Part shown: piece after piece, positions 13,263 through 25,624 of the stretch
Layout of the letters: the number at the start of each line of letters is the position of its first letter
Position numbering within the stretch: the stretch's first letter is position 1
DNA from: Ampullaceana balthica
Lineage: Eukaryota > Mollusca > Gastropoda > Lymnaeidae
NCBI GenBank assembly: GCA_944989445.1
Contig: CALYLW010000281.1
Location: forward strand, 198,824-262,823
DNA: 64,000 bases
Direction of reading: 5' to 3'
Program-made: the position numbers and the translations under genes
The notes under the pieces: model-generated
The model's database searches: none
The model's input: only the letters and a program-made list of their open reading frames with translations
Told to the model about the DNA's origin: nothing

Positions 13263-13610
13263 CAATGCGACCATGTAGACATCACAAATATGATTAAGTT
13301 AGCTAATTGGTTTAGTGCGGCCATGTAGACATCACAAATATGATCAAGTTAGCTAATTGGTTTAGTGCGGCCATGTAGACATCACAAATATGATCAAGTT
13401 AGCTAATTGGTTTAGTGCGGCCATATAGACATCACAAATATGATCAAGTTAGCTAATTGGTTTAGTGCGGCCATGTAGACATCACAAATATGATCAAGTT
13501 AGCTAATTGGTTTAATGCGGCCATGTAGACATCACAAATATGAACAAGTTAGCTATCCGGCTCAATGCGGCCATGTAGACATCACAAATATGATCAAGTT
13601 AGCTAATTGG
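13263..13610. repeat. 50-bp repeat, 7 units
   Basis: Seven copies contain TGCGGCCATGTAGACATCAC, then AAATATGATCAAGTTAGC, then TAATTGGTT. The copies are nearly identical; the sixth and seventh carry a CCGGCTCAA variant. The array lies about 120 bp beyond the predicted G2 polyadenylation signal. Confidence 0.95.
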
Positions 13611-13728
13611 TTTCGCAAAATAATTGAAGGAATAATCAAACGTGAGTGTGAATTTTAAGTTTCAATAAAAAAAATCATATTTTTTTTAAAAAAGACACAA
13701 TTCAAATCAATTTTAAGAGTGTGTTAAG

Positions 13729-13734
13729 TTTATT
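13729..13734 (-). promoter_or_regulatory. G2 polyadenylation signal AATAAA
   Basis: The minus strand reads CAATAAAC about 50 nt after the G2 stop codon, in position for a short 3'UTR. Confidence 0.6.
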
Positions 13735-13782
13735 GAAATAAAACAAAGCCCCCAAAAAAGTTACATAATAAATATATCTTGT

Positions 13783-16700
13783 TTACAAATGTCTGAATTC
13801 GACCCAGTCAATCAACATGGCCGCCTCATCGCCTTGCCAAGTTGGCAACCATTCGTTTCGTGCATTCCAGAAATCTTCAGCGGCGTGCGGCGATGTGTTT
13901 AACCACGGCTTCCTGACTCCGTAGTTGACGTTGTCAGGGAAGAAACCGTTGGTGCCACCAACAGCCACGTTGAAGATCATGTAGAACTGAGGTCGAAGAG
14001 ATGGAAACAAGCATTAGACAAAATAAACTAACTTATATCAAACATATCCTAATTAGAAACATTTTTGTTGTTTTGTTTTTTTTGTTGAAAATATTGATCC
14101 TTTTTTTTTACTACTATTATGGGCATTAAAGCTTTTCTTTGAGCTTTGTTGAGACGGATTTAGACTTGAAACTAGAAGATTATACCGGTTACATCCCGTA
14201 TACACAAGCATTGCTGATTCTTGAACAGCAACAACAACAACAAAAAAAAATCAATAACAACGATATTCAGTATTAAATGTACAGAAATAGGATCATACAT
14301 CTTTGTCGAATGGCGCCATCTTCTCGCCGCCAGCCCAGATGTTGGCACCACTGAATCCACCTTTCTGCCAGAAGTTAGCTCCAGGTAGTACCTCCATGAT
14401 TCTGATGTTATCTACAAACGTTCTGTGAAATTAAACCAAAAAAAAATAAAAATGTCAAACGTGTAGACATCATATGAAATAAAATACAAAGTACACAAAC
14501 AAATAGTGTAATGTAAACAATAAATTTGACGCTTTATTTAAAACCCTTTGTGCAGTCCTTTTCTATATGACATATTACATTATATGAATTACATCCAAAT
14601 TTACTTTAACAGAAACTGATACGGTTTTTAACTATGGACACATTTCCAATGAGGCATATGTATCCAAATGTGCACCAATGTAAGTTCTTAAGTAGCCATT
14701 GGAATATGGTCAAATATGAGTGTTTCAAGGATCCACTTACGATAGGTGGTCAGGTGTCCACTCGAGTTTATAGGTGTGGTAGTCATCATGCCATGATCCA
14801 CGTCTCCTGGAATGGTCAGTAAATGAAAAAGTGACATTTTGTTCTACATCGAACTTTTTTTTCTAAAAAGTGTGTTTAAACAAATTTTATTTCCTCGAAT
14901 TGACAGAAGCCAATAATTTTCTTTAAGGGCGAATATTTTCTTCATGACTTCGAATTCCTAAAAGAACACTAGTGTATCACACCACAACTGATGGTGACAC
15001 GCAATACGATCTACACAACAATACGATGGATGACGCCGATTGCCCAGAATTCCTGTTATTGAAATTCTACGGCAAAGTCACGTTTTTGTTTTTGAAAGAT
15101 GTCATCAGAGTGGCAGAAAATCTACGCCTGCTATGATTGACTGTGTTGACGGCACATTTCCCAACATAAAATTTCAGCAGCGTCCAACTTGGTACCCGCC
15201 TTCTAACCACCCCACCCCTTCGTGTCTGATGACGGCGGTGGGGGGGATGAGTTCATGACTTACTGTTCCCCGTGTGTGAGGCTGTACTTGTTGTTGTCCC
15301 ATGCTGGGCCCCAGTGGAGTGTACTGCTGACAGTGCCGACACCGATATCACCGTTGTTACCTGAGGTAAGACGAACACATTTAAACACACTTATAATATA
15401 GTAAGAAAGGTTTCAGGGGAGTGTACTGCTTACAGTGCCGACACCAATTTCACCGTTATTACCTGTGGTTGGCCAGAAAGTAAGGAGAAAGTGCATAGAA
15501 ATAGAAAGTGGTATGATCATAAAATTATACACTTATCGTAATTTGTTATTGTTTTTAAATCGTTATAATGGAAAAATAGGTTTTAAGGAGAACTCTTGTA
15601 AAAGGGCGAAAGTTAAGACACAGGATCGGCATGTACTACCGCAACTACAGTCGGAAGATGTCTTAAAGTGTCTTCAGAATTTAACGAAACATTGATATCA
15701 ATAGGATTATGACATGCCAATATTGTTTCATAACTGAATAGAGGCCAAAAAATAGTCTAGACTGTTGATATATTTAACTGTGACCAACATTTTTTGTACA
15801 CAAATATTTTCATATCTAACGGGAAAAATCAAATCGATGTAAATGATCAAATTTTAAAAGTAAATCAGTTAAATATTAAAATGAATGAAATGCCATGAAT
15901 TCAATTAGCTGGAACCATCCACTTACTCAATGTTGTTAACGGCATAACAAACTTACCTCTAGATTCCATGATATCAATTTCACCAGAACGAGGCCAGCCA
16001 CCATAGGCGCTGTCTTTTGGCATCATCCAAATAGCTGGTGAAGGTGAGAGGAAAGTTAGGTTTGTCTTTATTTCGTTTCTTCCTCTATCTTATCTTATCT
16101 TATCTATACAGACGCTCCTTCTATGATGATCTGTTGGCAAGTGATGCAGCATTCACAGGCCACGGCTTTGTGGGTTCCACGCATTACCCAGCCGCCTAAT
16201 GTAGTTAGGTACCCATTCGGAGCGGGGTGACTCAGGGATGCCCTAAGCCCCGGGAACAGACCCTTGCCTTCACACGGATTCGAACCCGTGACCATCGGTA
16301 CGGCAGTCCAGTGCGCTGCCACTCGACCACCGCATCCCCAAATCCTCTATTTAATATTGAATAATTTTAGTTACGTAATATTGACCTTTTTTCTCGTGTT
16401 GTTTTTCAAATAAAAAAAAATTACATTGATCAAAGAATAACCTTTAAAAAAATTTAAACAGCAAAATTTTCACAATATAAAATGTATCACAATATAAAAT
16501 GTATCACAATATAAATTGTATCACAATATAAAATGTATCACAATATAAAATGTATCACAATATAAAATGTATCACAATAGTTATAGCTTACCTGGCCATA
16601 TCCAGTCTCCCTTGGGAATCTTGGCCCTAACTTCAACAATGCCGTACCTAAGGGTGGGAATACTTGTGATCTTGCCAGACATGACGGGAGGCAGGAGGCC

Positions 16701-19700
16701 ATATTGTCCTTCTCTGGTGCAGCCGTAGTTGCCATTGTTGGTGCAATAACCCCAGATTGCTAGAAGAGATGTCATAAGTGTTATTATCTTTTCAATTTTG
16801 GCCAGGAATCTTTTATAAAGGAAATATCACTTTAATAAAAAAAAATAGAAGGGAAAACAAAAATTAAAATTTTTGAAAAAGATATTATCATCCCGAATAT
16901 CACGTCACTGTCTCGAAAGCTTCGAGCATTCACAATTTAATGTTGTGAGTATTAATTTTCCAGCCATTGTACGTATTTGCCTAAAATACTGTGAACGTCT
17001 TTAAAGGAAATTGTCTATGTAACTTGTCCGGCCCCTTGTGACATAAGTAAAGTGATTGCCTTCAAAAAAAAAGCTGGTATTAGTTCAAGTGAAAAAAAAA
17101 TAATAATAAATAATTAAAATGTGTTGACTGAGAACATTTCATTTCTCTATTTTAAAAATTTTTTTAAATATATTTTAAAATAAAGTTAAGAAAATGCAGT
17201 AAGCATCGTACAAAAAACAAAAATGAGTTGCGCAGTAAAACGTTTGCCTATGTCCTCAATCTTGATGTTTGTGCATGTGCCTATGTCTTCAATCTTGATG
17301 TTTGTGCATGTGACTATGTCCTCAATCTTGATGTTTGTACATGTGACTATGTCCTCAATGTTGATGTTTGTTCATGTGCCCATGTCCTCAATCTTGATGT
17401 TTCTGGTTGCAACAACAATAGTGCTCCGTGCACGAATCTTAATTCTATTTACACCGTAGCTGGTTTAGTTTTCTAATATTGCTTCATTATGTGCATCTAC
17501 GTCATCTACTTTGTCTCTTCTTCGAAGGCGTGTGTGGGTCTATCCAGTGCGAATTACCCCCCCCCCTTCCTTGTAGCGCATTCTTATACATCCATAGATT
17601 AGATCATGCCTCAGTTCCAATCTTCCCATTTAAGCTGTGCGGCTGCACGGCCACGCAGATATCTGATCTATACCACGCAGCAGTTTAGAATTACCGCGCA
17701 GCAAATTTTGTAAATAATGCACCAAAAAATGTATGCTGCTCAACTTTTCACAGGAGTTTTTTCTTTACTTTGAGCACGGACCAACGAACCATTGCTCACC
17801 TCCTAAAGGTTAGAGATGGGGCCTACGTCACTTTGGAAATTAAGAAGGATTGTCATCCTAGAAAATGTATGTTCTAATCCAACGGTGGCCGATCCGCGGC
17901 TCGCGAGCCGCATGCGGCTCTGTTGTGTTCACATTGTGGCTCGCGTACAATTTATGAAAGATATGTTACAAGGATTACTGGAAGATTTCCAAGCCAGGTT
18001 TAGTGACCCATAGTGCTGCAATGCGGCTCTTAATAATTGTATTATTTTATAATGGCTCTCAGTTACTACAGGTCTGGCCAAACGTGTTCTAGTCAATATC
18101 CATCTTCAAGGGCATCGTGTACATAAATACGACACATCGATGTCGGTAGCTTGTTATGATGGGAAAATGGCGAAATATAAACAAATGAAAAATAAAGAGT
18201 AAAAAAAAATGAAATATAAAAATACCACGTTTTGTAAATGGACTAAGATGAATTAAAGCGCACCCCATATTTTACAGTTAGTTGCACTCGATGCAAGGAT
18301 TGTCAATGATTCCAAAGCACATTTGAATAAATTCTTAGACTGGTTGTCCGAAGATTATTTTCTGCTTTCTATTGCATTTGAAAAACATGTTCTTTAAAAA
18401 TGCCCTTTTTAAATAATATATTTCTGGTACGTCACTTACTGGCCATGTCCATTTTTCCGTGATGGAGGAAGTTCTCGTCAAATCGTGGGTCATCCGTTGT
18501 TGGGGTCTTGGAAAGAAAACAGTTCAATTGTTGTTTTTAGTTGTTGTTATATCAATTGTTGGTATGTTAGTTATATATATTTTATTTGTTGTTATTTTAG
18601 TTGTTGTTGTATTTTATTTGTGTATTTTAGTTGTTGATATTTTTTTACGTAATTTTGTCATAGAATACATATTAGCCAACTTATTTGAATCGTTCCACAC
18701 CTATTTAATAACACATTTTAAGCAATTTTTTCGATCAATAACGAAAAATAACTATTCAATGACATGATATCCTTGAACACAAATAAAACCGTTTAAATAG
18801 TGATCTAAATTATTTTTTATGTGAGGTTTAACAATTGTATTTGATGTTTAACAAATTATTTTATTTTTTAAATAGCATCAAAATCAAATTAATCATTTTC
18901 CCAACTACCGGGACTTCTCATAAATAGGAAATATTTAGTATCAAAAGTGTCGATTAATCGAAAGTCAACTCACCGGCTTAAGGTAGAGAACTCCATTTCT
19001 TGTAAACGTGTTCCTGGCTTCAGGTGTGTACACCTGGAATTCCCAGTTCTAAAAATAAAGAAATTCAGTTTTATTTTAAAATTAAAGCTATCTTTTCCTT
19101 TAAATTCTATTTCCTATAATATTCCGACTGACCATGCCACCAAACATAGACTATTGCCATCCCAACAAACATTGACACTTACCATCTCACCAAAAATAGA
19201 CACCTACCATCCCCACCAAACATAGACACTTACCATCCCACCAAACATAGACACTTACCATCCCACCAAACATAGACACTTACCATCCCACCAAACATAG
19301 ACACCTACCATCCCCACCAAACATAGACACTTACCATCCCACCAAACATAGACACTTACCATCCCACCAAACATAGACACTTACCATCCCACCAAACATG
19401 GACACCTCATATTTCCAGTTGGCCGTGTTGAGAGAGTTGAAATCATCTCTGAAGATGACAGCTCCTCTCATACGTCTGCCGGGCAGTGTGGCAACTCTTT
19501 TGTTGGTGCCTGGCAGACATAATGTAAGTGTGGAAAAGATTACAGGCAGTTAAACTCAAGTTTGCAAGGGTAAAATACTCACATGTAACATACTGAGACT
19601 AGAACTGGCAGAGTGGTTATTGTGAAGACATGCTTAGATTGATGAGTTTATGTACCCTATTTTCATTACTTCAATAATTATTGATTAACAAAAACTGGAA

Positions 19701-22700
19701 GCAAAATGATGTACCGTAGTAGTGTTTTTGAATTTATTCTGTTAAGTGATTATTAAATTATGGCTAAAAATTAGGGCTGCGGAAATTATCGATTAATCTC
19801 TCGATTAATCGTTTAAAAATTGTATCGATTAAAATGATTTTAATCGATTAAAAATTCGATTAAAATTAAAGAAAATATTTATAATATTTTATAAAAAATT
19901 TATTAATAAATAATTTATTGTTAATAATTAATAATAATTTATATCTTTTTTTACGTACAAACATCTCCCGCGTAATATTAAAATTTATTTTATTAATGTA
20001 TGTGGACCGGCAGACTTAAACTAAATAAAATAATGTAAAAAAAATATTTTTTTAAAAAGGACACGCTTTTATTTACATATAGAAAGTGCACTATCTCTAT
20101 GACCATCAGAAGTGGTTTAATTTTACGTTACAAGATTTGAAGGAAGGATGGATGGATGGATGGATTGATACAACATACAAACAGTGTGACTTAAATAAAA
20201 GCGTGTAATAATAATAAAATGGCTGACGGCATTAGCGCTGGGAAACAGGGGAAATAACCCAATAAAATAAATTAAAAAGTCAATTACCTGTTTTTGTAAC
20301 TTCCATTGAAATGATCAGTTTTATGACGCCATAAATTTCTATTTTTGGCTTTAATCGAAATTATCGATTAATTAATCGATAATTTTTCAAAAGTTAACGA
20401 TTAAAATTAAATTAATCGATAACAGCCCTACTAAAAATTAATGTTAAATTACAATTAATTTCAAGGATTTGTTTTAATTTAAACAGTCGCAGTTCTATTT
20501 TACATTTATTGAAGAAATAGCTTTCAATTTATTTAAGGCACAATGAACTTTTATCTCTTTCCAAGTTTAGAACAGCTAACTAATCTGGATTGCACAGTCC
20601 GATCTTAAAAGATGATTGAACCTAAATCTAGATTACTCACCTAAATTGAGCGTCACTCTGTCAGTGGTCTCCAGGATGTGCCCTTCATTGTTGTACAGCA
20701 CTGCATAGGCCACAATGTTGTCAGCACCACTCAAATTGATGTCACGTGTCTGGTACTGCCAGCCCTCAGCTACGTCATGATGACAAATATTAGTTTAGTT
20801 GGCTTCCCACAAATAGAGGGCACATTTAATTCCCTCTCTGTGTTTCAACTCTCATTGGTACAAGTGAATTTTTTATACACGAATTTTAATTGAAATATAG
20901 CATTATACCTACATTCATCTATAACAATAATATAACCAATCTATTTAGTTATAGAACATTTATACGAAATATTAATGTATCTGCTTTGGAGAAGTATACA
21001 GAGTTAGTTTCCTTTATAATGTACCCTCTTTGTGATAGAGATTATTAGTGTACTACTTTTATAAAGGCGAATCTTTCTAGAGTGAGTTTCTAAAAGGTTC
21101 TTAATCTTTCTACATGAATCTGTTTCTGATGCATTCTAGCACGTAACTATTTAAGGCACGGAGACTCTCCTCTGGGGGAGATGTGGACTGTTGTCGTCAG
21201 GAGATGTGGACTGTTGTCGTCAGACTGATGAATTTCCTTTTTCGATATATGTACCGCTAATCTCACATCATTTTTAAACAGACCTCAGTGTTACATTTGT
21301 TTTTAAAGGACCGTGACTTAAATCTGAAACTTTAACAAGTGGCCTGAGTCCATTATATTCAAGTAATCGTAGACGCTAGGGGGCCGTCCAAAAAGTACGT
21401 CACGCTCCAGAGGGGGGGAGGGGTGTAAGAAAGTGTGACAGTTTGTGACAGGGGGAGGGGTCCGGTCATGCGTGACGTCACGGTGTTTTATATTACATTT
21501 TAATACTTTTGTTAATAAAAAACTAAATTTTTGTTCGAAAGTGTGACGTACTTTTGGGGGGGGTCCTAGGTTTGTGACAGTTTGTGACAGGGGGAGGGGG
21601 GAGTTCAAAATGGTCAAAAATAGCGTGACGTACTTTATGGACGGCCCCTAGACTATCACCAGATATAAAACTAGCTACTCTCCATCTTTGTCATGATATA
21701 CCCTCTCTTAACCTCCTACTTTATTTCTCTAAAACAAAACCCACAAATTTAAAAGCAAAGCGTTCACATAAATTATATTTGCGTTCTCCGTGCGTGAGTT
21801 TGGCGACCCCTAATGGGAAACAAGAGTTTTTTTAAAGACAAGGAAGATAACCGAGTTGTAAAAGTGAGCTCTGAGTTGTTGCACATGTAACACGTACTTA
21901 CTTGTTAGAGTTCCCCGCCCTTGATGGTTTTGATGATTTACGATGTAATGAAAGACTACAGCGTCGGCATTTCTGTCGTTTCCTTTCAACAAATACAATG
22001 TAGTGGAGCCATATATTAGCGTATATTAGCATATATTAGCATACACGTTTATCATGCCCAGCAAACAATAGTTCATAAGGATTACATTACCATGAGATTG
22101 ACAATCATTGAACATTTAAACGTAAATACATATTCATAAGTTTCAAGGACACATTAATTATGCTAATTATATTTATTGATCTGTATATGTCGATTCATTT
22201 CATAGGCCCAAAATTCAAAATGAATACCGTAAGTTTTTTACATTGTACATCCAACTGAAAGAAAATATAATTTTCGATCTAGGCCCATGGTAGCGCTATA
22301 AGAAAAGGTAGCCTGTGTAACCTAAGATAGCAATTATAACCTAAAGTTTCATCAGTAAACTAAAGTAGCCATTATAACCTAAGATTGCTTCTGTAACCTA
22401 AGATAGCCATATAACCTAAGGAAGCAAATATAATCAAAAATAACCACTGTAACCTAGGGTAGTCATTATAACCTAAGGTAACCCATATAAACTAAGGTAG
22501 CCACAATAAACTAAAGTAGGCACTATAACCTAAGGTAGCCACCATAAACTAAGGTAGCCACTATAACCTAAGGTAGCCACCATAAACAAAGGTAGCCACC
22601 ATACACTAAGGCAGCCACGATAACCAAAAGAGCCTCCACAGTCTAACTAGCCACTATAAACTAAGGTAGCCACTATAACCTAAGGTAGCCACCATAAACT

Positions 22701-22968
22701 AAGGTAGCCACTAAAACCTAAAGTAGCCTCCATAGTCTAAGTAGCCACTATAACCTAAGGTATCCACTATAACCTAAGGTATCCCATGTAACCTAAGGTA
22801 TCCCATATAACCTAAGGTAGCCACCATAAACTAACGTAGCCACTATAACCTAAGGCAGCCCTTACCTTGTAAGTTGAAGTGAAGAACCGGAGGGTTGTAC
22901 CTGATGGATACGTGGGCGGACAGCACTGTGTGGACAGCCACACAGGCAAACAGCAGGTACTTGATCAT
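13783..22968 (-). CDS. G2: beta-1,3-glucan-binding protein / GH16 laminarinase-like, complete
   Basis: Twelve coding exons (minus): 22866-22968, 21902-21982, 20641-20769, 19385-19509, 18974-19048, 18440-18506, 16592-16759, 15957-16034, 15264-15360, 14741-14806, 14299-14422 and 13783-13986. They total 1317 nt or 438 aa, with all junctions GT-AG and in frame. Residues 1-17 are a signal peptide (MIKYLLFACVAVHTVLS). Up to about residue 105 it is CBM39-like (AHVSIRYNPPVLHF, GWQYQTRDINLSGADN). GH16 follows: GAVIFRDDFN, then GYCTNNGNYGC, then LRYGIVEVRAKIP, then GEIDIMES with E268, D270 and E273. The C-terminus is FYMIFNVAVGGTNGFFP and WQGDEAAMLIDWVEF. The intact ExDxxE motif means beta-1,3-glucanase activity is possible; many arthropod relatives lost it. 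The ATG sits 4 nt after a CAG acceptor. Introns carry a SINE, two hAT MITEs and five minisatellites, and exon 9's 5' end is duplicated in intron 8. Confidence 0.93.
15405..15463 (-). repeat. Duplicate of the G2 exon 9 acceptor and exon start, in intron 8
   Basis: The minus strand reads CCACAG, then GTAATAACGGTGAAATTGG, then TGTCGGCACTGTAAGCAGT. This copies the true exon 9 boundary (15264-15360; GTAACAACGGTGATATCGG) with a few substitutions. The copy is about 101 bp upstream of the functional one, includes roughly 47 nt of exon plus the acceptor, and lacks the rest of the exon. Confidence 0.85.
16085..16339 (-). mobile_element. tRNA-derived SINE
   Basis: The minus strand begins GGGGATGCGGTGGTCGAGTG, giving a tRNA-like head with an A-box (TGGTCGAGTGG) and a B-box (GGTTCGAATCC) about 45 nt apart. 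A tRNA-unrelated body follows (GGGTACCTAACTACATTAGG), ending in a (GATAA)n tail at about 16085-16110. It lies in G2 intron 7 in sense orientation. Confidence 0.85.
16471..16579. repeat. 17-bp minisatellite beside G2 exon 7 donor
   Basis: About six copies of CACAATATAAAATGTAT lie in G2 intron 7. The array stops 12 bp short of the exon 7 donor and does not include the splice site. Confidence 0.9.
17248..17402. repeat. 33-bp minisatellite, G2 intron 6
   Basis: Nearly five copies of a unit containing CTATGTCCTCAATCTTGATG then TTTGTGCATGTGA. The two overlapping plus-strand open frames here are repeat artefacts. Confidence 0.9.
17880..18086. mobile_element. hAT-type MITE with 8-bp target duplication
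   Basis: The ends read CAACGGTGGCCGATCC and, at the right, GGTCTGGCCAAACGTG, which are imperfect inverted repeats. Flanks are TTCTAATC and TTCTAGTC, an 8-bp target-site duplication with one mismatch, as expected of hAT elements. The interior is rich in GCGGCTC and non-coding. It lies in G2 intron 6. Confidence 0.75.
19130..19384 (-). repeat. Splice-donor minisatellite, G2 intron 4
   Basis: About ten intronic units of the same boundary repeat as at 1-2032 directly follow the exon 4 donor. Minus-strand units start GTAAGTGTC and end TTTGGTGGGATG. The distal three units are degenerate (for example GCCATCCCAACAAAC on plus). Two units have an extra C and a GTAGGT donor core, four units apart, so a four-unit block was duplicated. 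Confidence 0.95.
19772..20430. mobile_element. hAT-type non-autonomous element, perfect 8-bp target duplication
   Basis: Terminal repeats are TAGGGCTGCGGAAATTATCG on the left and CGATAACAGCCCTA on the right, with ATCGATTAATCG-rich subterminal repeats. Both flanks are CTAAAAAT (19764-19771 and 20431-20438), a perfect 8-bp duplication. At 659 bp with no open frame it is non-autonomous. It lies in G2 intron 3. Confidence 0.88.
21378..21649. mobile_element. MITE-like element, GGCCGTCC-ended family, copy 2
   Basis: The left end is AGGGGGCCGTCCAAAAAGTACG and the right end is CGTACTTTATGGACGGCCCCT. The interior contains repeated GTGTGACAG and GGGGGAGGGG tracts. It is closely related to the copy at 27051 in the opposite orientation. 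It lies in G2 intron 2. Confidence 0.8.
22310..22860. repeat. ~20-bp minisatellite at G2 exon 1 donor
   Basis: About 26 diverged copies of CTATAACCTAAGGTAGCCAC lie in G2 intron 1. The array reaches to within about 7 nt of the exon 1 donor (minus AAG|GTAAGG), but the units do not contain the donor itself. Confidence 0.9.
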
Positions 22969-22989
22969 AGTGCTGTGAGGGAAACATGA

Positions 22990-24885
22990 AAGGGGTGTTA
23001 GTACTGGCACTGAGTGCGGGCCCTGACTACATGCACTGAGAACAGGCACTGAGAACAGGCACTGAGCACTGAGAACAGGTACAGGTACTGATTACAGGCT
23101 CTGACTACAGGCACTGAGTGCAGGAACTGAGTAGAGGCAAAGGGAATACTGGCATGACTGTGGGGTTAGTGCTGGCACAAAGTGCAGACACTGACTACTG
23201 GCACTGAGAACAGGCACTGAGTACAGGCACTGAGTGCAGGCACTGAGTGCAGGCACTGAGTACTGGCACTGAGTGCAGGCACTGAGTAAAGGCACTGAGT
23301 ACAGGCACTGAGTACAGGCACTGAGTAGAGGCACTGAGTACAGGCACTGAGTACAGGCACTGAGTACAGGTACTGATTACAGGCTCTGACTACAGGCACT
23401 GAGTAGAGGCACTGAGTAGAGGCACTGAGTAGAGGCACTGAGTACAGGCACTGAGTACAGGTACTGATTACAGGCTCTGACTACAGGTACTGAGTACAGG
23501 CACTGAGTAGAGGCACTGAGTACAGGCACTGAGTACAGGCACTGACTACATGCACTGAGAACAGGCACTGAGAACAGGCACTGAGCACTGAGAACAGGTA
23601 CAGGTACTGATTACAGGCTCTGACTACAGGCACTGAGTGCAGGAACTGAGTAGAGGCAAAGGGAATACTGGCATGACTGTGGGGTTAGTGCTGGCACAAA
23701 GTGCAGACACTGACTACTGGCACTGAGAACAGGCACTGAGTACAGGCACTGAGTGCAGGCACTGAGTGCAGGCACTGAGTACTGGCACTGAGTGCAGGCA
23801 CTGAGTAAAGGCACTGAGTACAGGCACTGAGTACAGGCACTGAGTAGAGGCACTGAGTACAGGCACTGAGTACAGGCACTGAGTACAGGTACTGATTACA
23901 GGCTCTGACTACAGGCACTGAGTAGAGGCACTGAGTAGAGGCACTGAGTAGAGGCACTGAGTACAGGCACTGAGTACAGGTACTGATTACAGGCTCTGAC
24001 TACAGGTACTGAGTACAGGCACTGAGTAGAGGCACTGAGTACAGGCACTGAGTACAGGCACTGAGTACAGGCACTGAGTAGAGGCACTGACTACAGGCAC
24101 TGAGTACAGGCACTGAGTACAGGTACTGATTACAGGCTCTGACTACAGGTACTGAGTACAGGCACTGAGTACAGGCACTGAGTAGAGGCACTGACTACAG
24201 GCACTGAGTACAGGCACTGAGTACAGGCTCTGACTACAGGTACTGATTACAGGCTCTGAGTAGAGGCACTGAGTAGAGGCACTGAGTACAGGCACTGAGT
24301 ACAGGTACTGATTACAGGCTCTGACTACAGGCACTGAGTAGAGGCACTGAGTACAGGCACTGAGTACAGGTACTGATTACAGGCTCTGACTACAGGCACT
24401 GAGTGCAGGCACTGAGTAGAGGCACTGAGTACAGGCACTGAGTAGAGGCACTGAGTAGAGGCACTGAGTAGAGGCACTGAGTAGAGGCACTGAGTAGAGG
24501 CACTGAGTAGAGGCACTGAGTAGAGGCACTGAGTAGAGGCACTGAGTAGAGGCACTGAGTAGAGGCACTGAGTACAGGCACTGAGTACAGGTACTGATTA
24601 CAGGCTCTGACTACAGGCACTGAGTGCAGGCACTGAGTAGAGGCAAATTGAATACTGGCATGACTGTGGGGTTAGTGCTGGCACAAAGTGCAGACACTGA
24701 GTACAGGCACTGAGTACAGGCACTGAGTACAGGCACTGAGCACTGAGTACTGTCACTGACTGCAGCCACTGACTACTGGCACTGAGAACAGGCACTGAAT
24801 GCAGGCACTGAGTACAGGCACTGACTGCAGCCACTGACTACTGGCACTGAGTAAAGGCACTGAGTACAGGCACATTAAATACTCG
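22990..24885. repeat. 13-bp minisatellite immediately upstream of G2
   Basis: About 140 copies of CAGGCACTGAGTA and variants (GAGGCACTGAGTA, TGGCACTGAGAA) begin about 20 bp upstream of the G2 start-codon exon. A 519-bp block is duplicated head to tail (for example 23023 versus 23542), and part of it recurs near 24640. Because G2 has an acceptor 4 nt before its ATG, the array is probably in a 5'UTR intron or the proximal promoter. Minus-strand open frames here are repeat artefacts. Confidence 0.93.
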
Positions 24886-25086
24886 GCGACAAAGAGGCTC
24901 TTGGTCTCATAACAATAGTCAAGTTAATGGTGGAAAAACAATTTCTAGCCAAATAACTTTGATAGCATGGTCAAATTAATTGTATGATCAATTATTTTTT
25001 GGGATTACATTAGTAGTTGGGTCATTTTAATTGTTAGTTAATTTAAATTGTAAATTAAACAACCCGTAAAAACATAGTTTTTTACT

Positions 25087-25440
25087 ATAAATTTCTTATA
25101 AATGAGACAGAACTTAAAGTATTGATATGTTTAATGTAATACGCAACGCGCGACAAACATTTACAGACTGAAGCTGACTGATCTCCCCTGCTGTAAAACC
25201 CCGGGGGGGGGGATTTCGGCTATCGATGGCTGGACTGAACTCCAGCACGTGGAGGTGAACAATAGCAGACGGCTACATTGAATTATATAGAGATTAACTA
25301 AAAATGCATTAATTAAATTACGGTACATTAGATCGATATGAAATGTTGATACAATGCATTGTTAGGTGACACGAGTCTATGTGCGAAAAATCAGCTCGAT
25401 AGCATCACAGGGAATGGTTCATTTTGACGTTTGTTTTCCA
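25087..25440 (-). mobile_element. Dispersed TAAATCC-ended repeat, degraded inverted copy
   Basis: It begins ACTATAAATTTCTTATAAAT and shares, on the minus strand, CATAGACTCGTGTCACCTAA and ACAATGC with the copy at 5866-6271. It also shares the AAACATTTACAGACTGAA segment. The right boundary is unclear next to the GA microsatellite. Confidence 0.55.
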
Positions 25441-25460
25441 CCCGACCACGATACCATGAC

Positions 25461-25624
<164 letters not shown>

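Noticed and set aside
22310..22860. A donor-derived minisatellite at G2 exon 1
   Set aside because: The array reaches the donor, but its unit lacks GTAAGG, so it is adjacent rather than boundary-spanning.
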